Positions 32,149 through 43,105 of a stretch of 64,000 nt of DNA are shown here, in pieces. Position numbers and translations under genes: made by a program. The first letter of the stretch is position 1, and the number at the start of each line of letters is the position of its first letter. A model generated the notes under the pieces. The model saw only the letters and a program-made list of their open reading frames with translations. It ran no database searches and was not told the origin of the DNA. Source of the stretch: Tetramitus jugosus (lineage: Eukaryota; Heterolobosea; Eutetramitea; Acrasida; Vahlkampfiidae); contig OW569346.1 in the NCBI GenBank assembly GCA_937625935.1, positions 558,001 to 622,000 on the forward strand, given 5' to 3'.

Positions 32149-34131
32149 TTATTTTCTCTTTGCTGCACACATTCTCGTCTCATTCAACAAAACTTTTCTA
32201 ATTTCTTCGTCAACGTCATGTAATGGTGTTTTGGCTTGAGTATCTTCAATGGACACATCGGCACCATTCTTTACAAGCTCCTTGGAAACATCCAACAGAT
32301 CACTCTTCTTGCCTGGACTGGACAAGGCCTTGTGCAGTGCAGTCTCACCGTTCACGTCCTGCCAATTGACATAGGGTAGAAAATCAGGTGTGGATGAAAG
32401 ACCAACCTCCTGCTTATTGGCCACATCGACCAAATAGTGCACGACATCCTTGTTCAGATTCGCAGATGCAAAGTGCAGTGGTGTTTGGTCCTGTTCAGTC
32501 AAGATCCGTATATCTGCCTTGTACGTCTCAATCAACAACTTGCACATCATCTTGTTGCCTTGTTCAGCTGCGATATGAACACAAGTCTTTCGCTGAGCAT
32601 CCGGTATGTTTACATCAGCGCCCTTCTCCAACAACAATTTGACAACATCGAGTTGACTGTGTGAGATTGCGCAATGAATAGGTGTCGTGGATGCATCATC
32701 CAATGCATTCATATCAATATATGGATGTGTTATCAGGAATTCGAGCATTTTCATGTCGCCTCTCATGGCAGCAATGTGCAATGGCGTTTTTCCGTCCTCT
32801 TCGTTCTGAACGTTCGGATCTGCACCCTTCAACAACAGCATCACAGCCTCGGCGTAATCACCGGCGTCCACTGCTAAAAACAAGTTGATTTCAAGTGAAT
32901 GATCCTGATCTTCCTCATCATCACCAATGTCATTCTCTCCTACGTCAACAACAGAGTCATCCGGCTCTCCGTTCTCATTTAATTTTCTTTGTTTGCCCTC
33001 TGGGAAGATGACTTGATTCCGAGCCACGGTGATAAATTCAAGTGATGTATCAGGATTCTTCAAGCACTGGCACAAACCTTGGACAGCATCATTCTGGAGT
33101 GCATTGTCGTTCACTCGTATGGATTTGAGATGAGTGTTGGACGACAGCATCTCAATCAACGCTTCTGCACCCAAATCACCAATCATATTGCCATCGAGAT
33201 TCAACTCTTCCAGTGTCTTGTTGTTGGTCAAATTGTTTGACAAAACTTCTAATCCGTCATCCGATATCGAATTGTGCGACAAGTCGAGATACTTGATCTT
33301 GCATGATGGCTTGAGGAACAATCGACTCAACTCTGCTACACCAGCACTTGTCATCTCATTGCCAGACAGGGACAGACTGGTGAGTGACACTGCAGACTCC
33401 AATCCAGTGTACAAATTGGTCACTGCTTGCTCCGTGAGTCTCACACTGGACAAATCAATAATCTTGACCAATGGATTGTTCTGGAGACTGTGAGCCAAGT
33501 GATAAAACTCTTCTTCGGTGAATGTGGCATTCTTGGTGAGCAGTTTACTGACTTTCCACGTGTCACTCGAAATATCAAAAGTGAATTTTGCGAGTGCTTT
33601 GGTCACCTTTTCAATATTCGCCTCCTGTTCCTTAAATTTCTTGGAGTCGTTCTTGAGTGCGACACCTCTCCGCAACACACAATCAAAAATCTCGTACCAC
33701 TGATCTCTCATCTCCTGTGAGCTGCACTCCAAGTCCAGCGTTCTCTCACTTCCTATCAAACTAAAGCAATGCTCTGGTTTTAGATTCTTGCTGTTTCTCT
33801 TGAAGAGTTTGGTGTCGCAACCCTTTTGAACCGTATCAAAATTCTGCACAATCAAATTCTCTCGTCTCTTTTTTGACAGGAGACCTGATCCACTGCTGCT
33901 GCTACTGCTGCTACTGCTACTGCCGCCACTGTTGTTGTTGTTACTGCTGCTACTGCCACTGCTGCCATCACCTGATGCCTCCCTCCATGATATACTGTCG
34001 AGGTCCTTTCCAAGCATCACATATCTGTCGTGTGGCTTACCTCTGCGGCCATGTTTTCTGAAAACGGCTCCTTTTCTTGCTTCCTTGAACAATGCTTCCT
34101 CTTGCTTCTTTTTCACTAATTGATGATACAT
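32149..34131 (-). CDS. PH - leucine-rich repeat - ankyrin repeat protein
   Basis: Single exon, 660 aa. A PH-like domain at about 15-165 starts KGAVFRKHGRRGKPHDRYVML and ends with the C-terminal helix MRDQWYEIFDCVL; a Ser/Asn/Gly run is inserted in one of its loops. About 205-365 holds RNI-type leucine-rich repeats (SLTSLSLSGNEMTSAGVAEL, KIKYLDLSHNSISDDGLEVL, LEELNLDGNMIGDLGAEAL). An acidic linker leads to at least six ankyrin repeats at about 410-640 (GKTPLHIAAMRGDMKMLEFL, KLLLEKGADVNIPD). A membrane phosphoinositide-linked scaffold is likely. The domains are clear; the partners are not. It is divergent from the transglutaminase-like gene. Confidence 0.88.
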   Translation of the reverse strand: MYHQLVKKKQEEALFKEARKGAVFRKHGRRGKPHDRYVMLGKDLDSISWREASGDGSSGSSSSNNNNSGGSSSSSSSSSSGSGLLSKKRRENLIVQNFDTVQKGCDTKLFKRNSKNLKPEHCFSLIGSERTLDLECSSQEMRDQWYEIFDCVLRRGVALKNDSKKFKEQEANIEKVTKALAKFTFDISSDTWKVSKLLTKNATFTEEEFYHLAHSLQNNPLVKIIDLSSVRLTEQAVTNLYTGLESAVSLTSLSLSGNEMTSAGVAELSRLFLKPSCKIKYLDLSHNSISDDGLEVLSNNLTNNKTLEELNLDGNMIGDLGAEALIEMLSSNTHLKSIRVNDNALQNDAVQGLCQCLKNPDTSLEFITVARNQVIFPEGKQRKLNENGEPDDSVVDVGENDIGDDEEDQDHSLEINLFLAVDAGDYAEAVMLLLKGADPNVQNEEDGKTPLHIAAMRGDMKMLEFLITHPYIDMNALDDASTTPIHCAISHSQLDVVKLLLEKGADVNIPDAQRKTCVHIAAEQGNKMMCKLLIETYKADIRILTEQDQTPLHFASANLNKDVVHYLVDVANKQEVGLSSTPDFLPYVNWQDVNGETALHKALSSPGKKSDLLDVSKELVKNGADVSIEDTQAKTPLHDVDEEIRKVLLNETRMCAAKRK

Positions 34132-34671
34132 GATGGTGTCTTAATTTTTTTGAAACCCTTTATCGCAACAACACTCTTTTTGTTGTTGTTGGTGTTGGTG
34201 GTGTGTGTTGGTTATCCGAAAAGATGGATATTTTTGTTGTTTGTTTATTTGTTGTTTGGTTGTTCGTTTGTTTGAGAGATTTCAGATGTCCTTCGAAATA
34301 AAGAAAAAAGGGTGGTGTGAATGAGAGTGTGTGTGAGGACAGTGATTTGTTTGTGGTTTGGTTGGAGTCTTTGGCGAGCGAGGAAACTCTGTGAAGGGGT
34401 GTGAGCTTTGGTCGTGATGTTGGTGTGCCAGCGAGTGTGCTTATGTGTTCCCACCACAAATATGTGAAATTTGACATTGGTGGGACGCAATGCGAATCTA
34501 ACAAATGTAACACCGCCGTCACGATGCGCGACATGTGACAAGCGTCATATCGGAGTAATGATTACCTCGGACTGGAAATGTTTTTTTGGCGCTACTTCAA
34601 TCGGACAAGGACCAATAAGCACAAGCTATCGCTCAATGTCTTATAGCTCAAGATCCCTGTGGTGATTGCCC
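34132..34671. promoter_or_regulatory. Divergent intergenic region
   Basis: 540 bp separate the head-to-head PH-LRR-ankyrin and transglutaminase-like genes. Open frames on the minus strand (to about 100 codons) are low-complexity His/Thr/Gln and lack protein features. A T-rich, GTT-repeat stretch lies directly upstream of the minus-strand gene. No further element is seen. Confidence 0.4.
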
Positions 34672-37600
34672 ATGTCAAGTCCCTTCCAACCCCAGATTTC
34701 TTCTTCGTCTCTTATCAAGAACAAACAACGAACGCAGCAGTTGATATCGGCACCAAGCAAGGCCCTGTTGACAAGGAGAAGCGGCACCTCTTCGAACTTG
34801 TTGGAAGCTTCCCCCCATTCCCCCTCGATAGATGTTTCGAGTAGTTTTACGAGATCGTCATCAAAGAGCTCTATCGAAGGGATTTCGCATGTTCTTCCCT
34901 TTCATCACTCTTACGCTTATACGATAGGACCAAGAGCTACACCAGTGTCGTCAGTTCCAGAAAACCTGAGATCCTATCACTTTACATCCAGACTCACAGG
35001 CGGAACAGAGTACCTTAACTATGGAGCTTCAGAAGCATGTACAAAGGTAGATCAATACCTAAGTGAGGAATTAGCTCCGAGATTTGAGAGTGTTCGCAGT
35101 CAGCATCTCCTGGAGAATCGTCCTTTGGATCAGACAACGTTGTTAGCCAGTATGATCGAGAAGGTTTTCGATACAGAATCAGAGCGTGTGAGAGCCATTT
35201 TCAAATGGATTTGCATTCACATCAAGTATGACGAACGATTGCTCAACCCAATTGAGAATATTCAACTTCACAGTTTGCATCAAACAAAGTCATTTCATGA
35301 AGTACATGATCCTGATGAAGTTATGGAAAAGAGAGTCAGTACTTCAGAGGGATACGCCAATCTATTTGTTGTACTGTGTAAGAAACTCGACATTCAAGCA
35401 GTTTCGATCAAAGGGTTTGCAAAAGGTTTTTCTTCCGGTCTGGGGGATAAACTGGATGAATGTAACCACGTTTGGAATTCTGTTCAATTGAATGGAATGT
35501 GGTATTTATTGGATATATGTGTATGTGAGCTTACTTTGTGTGATGCATTGAAATGTGTTTCGTTAACTGAGATTTAGTGGTGTCGAGGGTACGTTGAATT
35601 TGGGCGTTTCAAGGAGTCATTTACAAATGCTTACTTTATGACAAATCCGAAAACATTTGCTATGGAGCATTATCCTATCAATGATAGATGGATGCTGTTC
35701 GATCCTAAGTTTTCAAAGGATGTTTTCGAGAGAGCTGCCAAGATATCAGCTTATGCCGTTTCACTTGGGGCATGTCCTGTCATGAAAGAACATGTCAAAG
35801 GAATCATAAGCACTGATAAATCGTTTCTTATCATGCCATTCTATACTGAGACACCAGTTCAGGTTCATGTCAAAGTAACACCTCTAATAAGAAGTGACAA
35901 GTATGACAAGAAAAATTATGTGTTTGGCAGCAGATTTCACCACGTTCAACACTTCTTGAATGGCGGGTTCCGATTAATTTTGTTATTTCCTTATGCAGGA
36001 ACATATAACGTACTAATTTTTGCCACAGAAAGACGAGAATCAGCAGATTCCACTGACCAAATGGCAATTGAAGATGACATTGATTCAACGAGCAAAGCGA
36101 GGAGCAAAACATTTCGTATGATATTTGAGTATTTAGTTGAAGCAGGTGAGGGATTGCTACACGATGTAGGATTCGTTGATCAAACCCATATTCTATCAAG
36201 CAAAGGAGGAAGAATCGAAGCGCCCATACAAGAATATCTTATTCGCTCCAGTGCGTATCACTTTAGGATTCGTGTTTCAGGCTATGTTATGGTGATGGTA
36301 AAGATTGGAGAGAAAGTTGGTACATATTTGTCCAGTAAATCTGACGACCCAGATCTGTTTCAAGGCGATGTTGTGATAGAGCCTGATTTGAAGGAGTTTC
36401 ATGAGGGAATGTATATTTCAGTCAATGGTTTCGATGAGATGGAAGGAAAATGGGTCACCTTGGCATTGTATATGGTATATAGCATCCTTCCTGAGTTGGA
36501 TCAAGTTAAACTTCCTTTCATCGACTTATCATTACTCCTAAATAAGAGAAAGGTAGAGGTACCTCGAGAGGAGATGACTTTGCAGATGAAACAAAATTTT
36601 TCTAACGAAGAACTATTTCAAATTTTTAGTCCTGTAGTTAAGAACGAGAATATTCACATTGTACCTCTCTCACATCAACATATTCTCATATCCAGTGGTA
36701 GTGGTAGTTACACGATAGCGATTGAGTGTAAGAACAGAAATGTAAAATTCAAGCCTCTGCCACTTGAACAGTATGGATGCTGTCTCGAGCATCAAACAAC
36801 ATGGATGGTGTGTCCAAGAGCTAGTATTTATTATTTTCGAGTTGAGTGCCCAGTTCCTGGGGTGTATGTATTTAAGGTTCGCGCAACAGTGAAGGACCCG
36901 AATCAAGATGAGACAACGGTGATAGCACTGAGATACATTATTGACTGTTCATCCTGGAGTCTGAAGACAATAGAAAGCTCAGATATATCAAGAACAAAGC
37001 GCTTGAGATTGTTAACTTGCTATCCAAAAACTTACCCTTCCTTCTTTACACTCGGTTGCGTTCTTCTATCACCCACTCAAGTAATCATCACCCAAAGAAG
37101 CTACCGTTTCCTTATTTATGTTCCCAATGTTGAAAATGTAGGTGTGGTATGCAATGGAATCTGGAACCCGATGAAGAGACTTCATTCAGAGGACTCTAAT
37201 ACCCTCGATCTCAACCACACATTCGAATCTGAAATAATGATACCATCAGGTTTTCAGACTTCATTTGAATGCGCTCCATCTGTGTACATTTGCACAGGTG
37301 ATCTTCCTCGAACAAAAGCTTTGAATGTACATATCCTATGTAGATTCAAGGTTTATAGATCTGGGAATGAATCAACCAGAAGCAATGTTCTCTCTGATTA
37401 CGATGAGAAAACAGTTGTAGATCCTTCACCCGAAATGTTGAAGCATATCCGGATTGTCAGCCACAAGAGAAAGATGATCATAGTGGATGATTCGAGTCAT
37501 TCATCAAAACGCGAGATGTGTATCCAGTTTAGACGAATCAAATTTGACAACAAATACCTCTACAAAGACCGATATCAAATGGATTCTGTAAAATATAATC

Positions 37601-38739
37601 CTTTCCTAGAGGGAGAAAGAGATAGCATAATCAACTCTCTACCAGAGCAGTTTAGAGATGCTTTGACTAGTAATCATAGTAGTACATGGTCTGATGGGTA
37701 TTCAGTGGACTCTTTCACGGTTTTCATGAAAGCCAGGTTGTTTGATGCGGTGGAGGAAGTCCAGGGAGCCGTATTGGTAGAGCAGGATAACACCAATCTA
37801 TTCGACGAACAAACGTACAACTTAGATAAGGGTGGTAACACAGCTGGATACTATCAAATTCGAGTACTTCTCCCCAAGCCAGGGCGATACTACCTCAAGA
37901 TTAGTTTAGTTATCATCGATCAATACTTGGAATCAAGGGAAGAACATGACGGAGTTTCATACTGGATCCACTTTAATGAAGGTAATGTCGAGAAGGAGGA
38001 AGACCTGACAGTATCTCCAGAAACGGAACACGATAGAGATATGGTTCTTGCCTCGTTCATGTTTGGAAAAGATCGCTTTGAGAAAGCTGAAAAGTACTTT
38101 CGAATGCAAAAAGATTTGCATGGGAATAATGGTATTGATGGAAGTTCCGTGTTCATTCCCTTTCGAAAGCAGCACGTTCTCCAGTCCATGTATCGTTCCT
38201 TTGTCAATCGAAATCGTCCATCGGACTGTGGCTTCGTTTTTGTATCACCAGAGAATTGTGAGTGGTTTCGACCAATGATCTATGAACCGTGTATGCGTAC
38301 GTTGGTTATTGGCTGCTCCTATCGAGTTAAAATCAAGGTACATAACACAGACAGTGTTTCTATGTGTTGTGCAGTTCGACAAAGTGCAAAGCGAATGGTG
38401 AGAGGAATGAGCAGAACAAACATTCAACTTCCTGAAAAGCTTGAAAAGTTCACTTTCTCATGGGAAAAAAACGAGAGGGCAGCAATGAACCAGGTTGACT
38501 ACGAGGAGTGGCAACAACTGGACAATAGTTCGGTTGAATGGGAAGAAGACAACAGTGTTTTGGAGAACAAGAACACACCATTCTATCCCATACATGGTGA
38601 CAATATCTGGGAAGGTGTTGTTTCCTTCTCAAAGGGAAGTGAAGTACATGTGATGGCACGGTATGCGCCAGACCATTATGTCTCCGTGGCCACATGGTCT
38701 CTCAAGCATGCATCCGTAATCAACGACAAAGAGACTTAG
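34672..38739 (+). CDS. Transglutaminase-like (KY/Cyk3-type) protein, predicted inactive
   Basis: Two exons, 34672-35520 and 35578-38739, joined across a 57-bp intron with GTATGT donor, give 1336 aa. The join restores WYLLDICWCRGY, the conserved Asp strand and following loop of the fold. A Ser-rich disordered N-terminus precedes the domain at about 150-360. Active-site geometry is recognisable: WICIHIKYD, then TSEGYANLF, then NHVWNSV, then YLLD. The nucleophile position just before EGYA is Ser225 instead of Cys, while His266 and Asp281 remain. Family knowledge: fungal Cyk3 and some kyphoscoliosis-peptidase relatives also lost this Cys and act as scaffolds in cytokinesis or the cortex. The 950 residues after it form several beta-rich repeats with FKVR/YYLKI-type strands. 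A structural role is likely. Confidence 0.8.
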
Positions 38740-38810
38740 ACTTTTGCTTTTGACCACTTGTGGAGTGTTCTCTTAAGTAAACAGCAACAACACAAACATC
38801 GTCCAGCCGG

Positions 38811-39932
38811 ATGAGCTCACAAGAAAAAAACAAACTGGCCATGACTCACAAGAGAAGCTGCATCAACGAGAGACCTCCAGATGAAGAAAAACAAGCAAAA
38901 AGACCAAAAGAGACTGTCAGCAATTTTCTCTGCAATGACTGCCTCGTTCATCTATTGTCATATTGTACGGCGTGCGAGTTGGCCTTTGTGCTTCCTCGAG
39001 TCTGCCAATCCTGGAGTCAGTTGATTCAAAAGAATGACGTCCAATTGTGGAAACCATTGTGTTTTTATCATTGGCCCATCTTGTCCATTACTCAATGGAA
39101 AGAAGCTCCTGCTGATCCTTCGAGTTGGCGTCAGTTTTTCAAGGATCACACTGTTTTGCTGTCTCCAAGCTATCAGAGTGATTTCATTGAGTCTTTGCCT
39201 TCAATGGCCAAGAAGGCTGGAGAATTAAAGATGAAGGATGGTTCTTTTTTCAAGGAGTTGGCTAGACAATCGCTCCAAGTGGAAGAGATTGTTCAGCGCG
39301 AGATCAACTGCGTCACCAGACACAATGACAAGAGAAACACGTATAATCTCATCTTATTGGGTGAAGAAAAGGATGAAACAAAGCAGCAGAAGTTGGAAGA
39401 ATTGTTTCTATCGTGGTTCGGTTCCAGAGAGGTCCATGAGCAGGAGGCAAACACTGACGACGAGGAGCAGGAATACAAGGACTCGATCGACCTGAGGATG
39501 CTTGGTCCGTCTGGTCTATGCATTCAAATTTCCTGGCATTTCTTCGTTGAAGGATGGTTGGGACGTGAGAGACACGACAGAGTCATCCGTACGGTCATGA
39601 CCGCAAAGGAGTCTTGCGACGTCATTCTCCTAGCAAAGGCCGAACAAGAACAAGGATCACAGTCAGCTGATGAGGAAGAAGAGTGCCTGAGACTTGTGGC
39701 AAGGAACAGGAACGCTAGACACAAAACTGAAAATCACCAAACAGATACAACCTTCCTATCCAATATGGAGAAGATACATCGACACCTTGGGCTTCAATCC
39801 TTGTCCCTTGTGAATTTGTGGAACATTTTGGTTGATGTTGCGGGACAAGTCAATGAGCACTTTGATGGCTGCAAGAGTGACATTAGGACAAGAGGAGTCG
39901 AAGCTCTGATGGCAGCAGCAACAACAAACTAG
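38811..39932 (+). CDS. F-box protein
   Basis: Single exon, 373 aa. After a Lys-rich start with a possible nuclear signal (KQAKRPKE), residues about 38-85 fit an F-box: LCNDCLVHLLSYCTACEL, then LPRVCQSWSQLI and LWKPLC, the usual spacing with the RVCxxW and LWxxLC ends. That predicts SKP1 binding in an SCF ubiquitin ligase. The remainder is mixed alpha/beta with an acidic stretch near 215 and no standard substrate-binding repeat. It starts 71 bp after the transglutaminase-like gene on the same strand. Confidence 0.75.
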   Translation: MSSQEKNKLAMTHKRSCINERPPDEEKQAKRPKETVSNFLCNDCLVHLLSYCTACELAFVLPRVCQSWSQLIQKNDVQLWKPLCFYHWPILSITQWKEAPADPSSWRQFFKDHTVLLSPSYQSDFIESLPSMAKKAGELKMKDGSFFKELARQSLQVEEIVQREINCVTRHNDKRNTYNLILLGEEKDETKQQKLEELFLSWFGSREVHEQEANTDDEEQEYKDSIDLRMLGPSGLCIQISWHFFVEGWLGRERHDRVIRTVMTAKESCDVILLAKAEQEQGSQSADEEEECLRLVARNRNARHKTENHQTDTTFLSNMEKIHRHLGLQSLSLVNLWNILVDVAGQVNEHFDGCKSDIRTRGVEALMAAATTN

Positions 39933-40325
39933 ACACGTGCATCTTGGAACTGCTCCAATTGCACACAAGTGTTGCTTCCGTTGTACTGAACAAGAATGAA
40001 GAAGCATGAAACAAAAAAAAAAGTGGAGTACGGTGTGGATTGTTTCGTCGAACCATGTTTACAAAAGCCAGTCAACTCCATTCTATAACACCATGTTCAA
40101 AATGTTTCACATCAAACAATGAGGTTGTGTGTGTCTGTGTTGGTTGTTGTCCCTCCTTCGGAGTCGCGTCCTTCTTCTTCAATATAATCATATACAGAAC
40201 ATACAACAGGCATGTCGACAAAGAGCTAGTTTTGCGCCCTCTTGTCAATATTCATCTCTCTGTTGTTTGTTGCTCTACCTTTCTACTATTTACTATAGTA
40301 TGAATGCGGGTGAAAAATAGAGAGT
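39933..40325. other. Convergent 3' intergenic region
   Basis: 393 bp lie between the ends of the F-box gene and COX6B. It contains an A-run near 40010-40023. A plus-strand frame from 40040 is hydrophobic and Cys-rich but has no family features. Nothing else is supported. Confidence 0.35.
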
Positions 40326-40838
40326 TTAATGATGCAAGTACTCTCCAACCTTGTACTTGTGAGAATCTGCGCTACCTTGACGCTCAACACGAGTAATCTT
40401 GTGAGATTCATCAATATAAAGAATAGATGGATTGTATCCCTCCTTGTTGATCTGCAAACCAGCACTTGCAACAAAGGCGTCCTTCTCAGCAGCCTCCTTC
40501 ATGTTTTTAAAGTCAAGATTTGGGCAAGTGTTGATTGCCAATTGTTGATATCTCTTGCAAATTCTTGCGTTTGGATCTTCTTCGTCCATCTCTTCAGAGT
40601 GCTCTTCCAAACACTTCCTCCAGACAGAGAAGTTGAGGTAACACTTCTTGATTCTGTCAGAGTTGTTTCTTGGGAAACGTGGATCGTAGGCGTGCTTTCT
40701 GCTGCCCAAGAAAGAGTAGTGACCATACAATTGGGTCATATCTGGCAAAGCAGGCATGTTTTGTTGCTCTTCTTCTTTGAAGGCAACATCAGTTCGGAAA
40801 GGATTCATAGCATAGAAAGCATTGTAGAGGAACGCCAT
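40326..40838 (-). CDS. COX6B: Cytochrome c oxidase subunit 6B-like protein
   Basis: Single exon, 170 aa. The twin-cysteine helix pair is clear: Cys66-x9-Cys76 (CYLNFSVWRKC) and Cys94-x10-Cys105 (CKRYQQLAINTC), the exact CX9C/CX10C spacing of COX6B, preceded by DPRFPRNNSDRIKK, which matches the family's DxRFPxxNxxR entry. Such proteins are imported and oxidised by MIA40/ERV1 in the mitochondrial intermembrane space and sit on complex IV. The protein is about twice the length of animal COX6B (about 86 aa), with an extra N-terminal 50 and C-terminal 60 residues. No cleavable presequence, as expected for this import route. Confidence 0.88.
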   Translation of the reverse strand: MAFLYNAFYAMNPFRTDVAFKEEEQQNMPALPDMTQLYGHYSFLGSRKHAYDPRFPRNNSDRIKKCYLNFSVWRKCLEEHSEEMDEEDPNARICKRYQQLAINTCPNLDFKNMKEAAEKDAFVASAGLQINKEGYNPSILYIDESHKITRVERQGSADSHKYKVGEYLHH

Positions 40839-41331
40839 TTTTGTTGTTGTTGTTGTTGATGTTTTAAACTGCGAGTTTCGTTTTTTTTTGCTGTGTGCGT
40901 TGAAGAAGCTGGAAGGGATGATTTTGCGCTGCGTTGGTGGTGATTGCGAAAAGAAGCAGCAACCCCGATTACCTTCCGCTCGTGGATGTTGTAAAATTTC
41001 TCCTGTTTTTCAGCCAACTTTCTAATCCCCGATTCAATGGACAGCGTGAAGATGTTGGTTTGGTCATAAGGATGTCTCTTTTGGGTTAGTGCGACATACA
41101 ACCACTGCACAGCACTTGATCTTTCTTTCAATCGTTAGTCTGGTAATACTCACAAGATTGATAACATCAAGATGGTTCTTTGATGGTCAAGGCAAGTCCT
41201 CGTTCGATTCCCGCCAGCGTGATCATGAAAAACCGTTGGTCGTTTCGCAGAAAATCAATCCCGACAACTACGAACAAAGACAACAACTCCCAATATCCAT
41301 AGTGCACTTTGGATAATAGCTACACAAAAGC
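40839..41331. promoter_or_regulatory. Divergent region between COX6B and CFAP45
   Basis: 493 bp lie between the two head-to-head genes. A minus-strand open frame to 41131 has no ATG, and a plus-strand frame from 41089 starts only at GTG. Neither is convincing. The CFAP45 side should hold a promoter active during flagellate differentiation (inference). Confidence 0.35.
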
Positions 41332-43069
41332 ATGGTATGGTGTTTTGTGTCATGACCTTATTTGATGATCGTTTACACCTCGAAATACCTGACCTTTATT
41401 CTTCCAGAGTACGAACAGCCGAACAAGCACATCCTCTGCCAAGAGAGCAGGTAGCAGTTCCTACCGCAAAGTGGCCAGTAATTCCCAAGTGGACGAGACT
41501 TTGTTTTCTTCTAGAGGAAGCCGGGCTGATTCAGCTGGGCAGAAACACATATCAAAGAAAGAGTTTGGAAATATGAAGAGAAACCCGGAAGTAGCAGTGA
41601 TATCGGTTTCACACTTTAAGAATATTAAGGTAAGAGTTATTGTTGAGACCTGTGGTACTCTTCATAAATCTATGCGTCAAGACAAAATTTCTTTAACACC
41701 TTTTATCATTTAGGAAAGGGCAACAGATAAGGAAACCATTGACGCAACCAAACAAAGAGAATTGTTCGAGAAGACAAAACTTTTAGAGGCTGCTAAGGAG
41801 AGGAAAAACCGAATTATGGAAATCGATAGGGATAAGCAGAGAAGAGGAGAGACGAAGAAGTCTGATTTGGAGTTGGAGAGAGAGCAATTAGATCAAAATT
41901 TACTTGAAACAGCTGTTACAGTGCTGGATGAACGACTGGACGAGGTAAAACACATGAATTCTCTGGCTCTATACTCGAAATGCGTAACTATTCGAGATAA
42001 ACAAATAGAAGAAAAGAAATATTTAGACAAACAGAGGAAGGAAGAGGAAGAACGATTGGACGAAATCATGGAGGTTGAGAGAATAAAGGCACTCAAAATG
42101 TATGAAGAGCGGGAGAGTAAGCGTGTGGAGGATAGGAGAAAGGGTGCTATGGTTATTGTTGAACAAATGCAAGATAGAGAGAGAGAAAGACTTCGACAGT
42201 TAGAGTTAAAGGAGCAGGAGCAGCGAGCCATGTTGGGTCACATCGACCGCATGAAGAAGGATGATATCAAAGAGACGCTGGAGAAAAAGGAAGCAACTAG
42301 AAGGTTGATGGAAGAGGTTGCCATTGCCAATGCCGAGCAAATTAAACTCAAACGCATGCAAAAGAGAGCCGAGAAGGAGGAAGACATACAAATTTCAGAG
42401 TACCTAATGGAGAAGGAGAGAAGAGAACAGGAATATCAAGACGAATTGCTCCGGATCAAAGCCGAGAAGGAGCGAGAAGTTGCCAGATTGCGTGCACTTC
42501 AGGAGAAAGCACAGGACAAGAGATCAGAGATCGATTCTCTGAGAGCAAAGAGAGCCCAGGAACAGTATGAAAGAGAATGGAGGAAGAAAGTAAAGGAGGA
42601 AGCTGAGAGAAAACGAAGGATGAATCAGGAGTTGGAGCAAGCGAGAAGGGAGCAACAGAGAGAGAAGGAACTGACAATGATGGAGCAGGTGAGAGAGGAA
42701 CGGGAGGCCTTTGAGCGAATTATAGATCATCAGAAGAGAGAGCAAGAGATAGAAAGGATGAAAGCTGAAGAAGAGAAGAGAAGAAGAAGAGACAATGCAG
42801 CAGAGTTACGTGCCCAGATCCACAATGGTGAAGAGGAACAGGAGCGACAAAGGCGAGAGTTTCTCGAAGAAGGTGCTCGATTGAAGAAGAGGAGAGAGCT
42901 CGAGGCAAAGAAGTTGGAGTTGATTCGACAGAAGAAGCTGATGGAACTTGATAACATCGGAATACCTCCAGTGTACAGAGTTGATCTTGCTCGGAAAGAT
43001 TTCAGCAAAGAACACCTTCGTCCAGCGGACGCAAGAGAGCTGAAGGGTGCATCTGCCTCAAAAAAGTAA
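41332..43069 (+). CDS. CFAP45: Flagellar microtubule inner protein CFAP45
   Basis: CFAP45 (CCDC19) lies inside axonemal doublet microtubules and stabilises them. Three coding exons are proposed: 41332-41334 (only the ATG), 41408-41629 and 41714-43069, giving 526 aa (human about 550). Without the one-codon exon there is no in-frame ATG, while ATG|GTATGG at 41332 joins cleanly to the acceptor ATTCTTCCAG at 41398-41407. The N-terminus then reads MSTNSRTSTSSAKRAGSS followed by QVDETLF, matching the family's SEVDESLF. The rest is almost all coiled coil rich in Glu, Arg and Lys, with conserved CVTIRDKQIEEKK, RLDEIMEVERIKAL and the C-terminal NIGIPPVYRVDLARK. Presence of this gene supports a flagellum-forming organism. 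Expression is expected only during conversion to the flagellate. Confidence 0.88.
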
Positions 43070-43105
43070 TCAAATTGCGAGTTGTACAATAGTTAGCTTT
43101 ACTAG

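Noticed and set aside
31964-32170. Upstream extension of the aminotransferase frame
   Set aside because: It would overlap the 3' end of the PH-LRR-ankyrin gene and lacks family similarity; the ATG at 31963 fits the fold.
40040-40303. Cys-rich 87-codon plus-strand frame after the F-box gene
   Set aside because: It sits in a convergent 3' spacer and shows no signal or domain.
40805-41131. Minus-strand open frame of about 108 codons upstream of COX6B
   Set aside because: It has no ATG, overlaps the COX6B start, and ends in a poly-Gln run from the CAA repeat. Possible unrecognised exon, but not supportable.
41202-41215. B-box-like GTTCGATTCCCGCC suggesting a third tRNA
   Set aside because: The flanking bases do not pair to make a T-stem, and no acceptor or anticodon stem can be formed around it.
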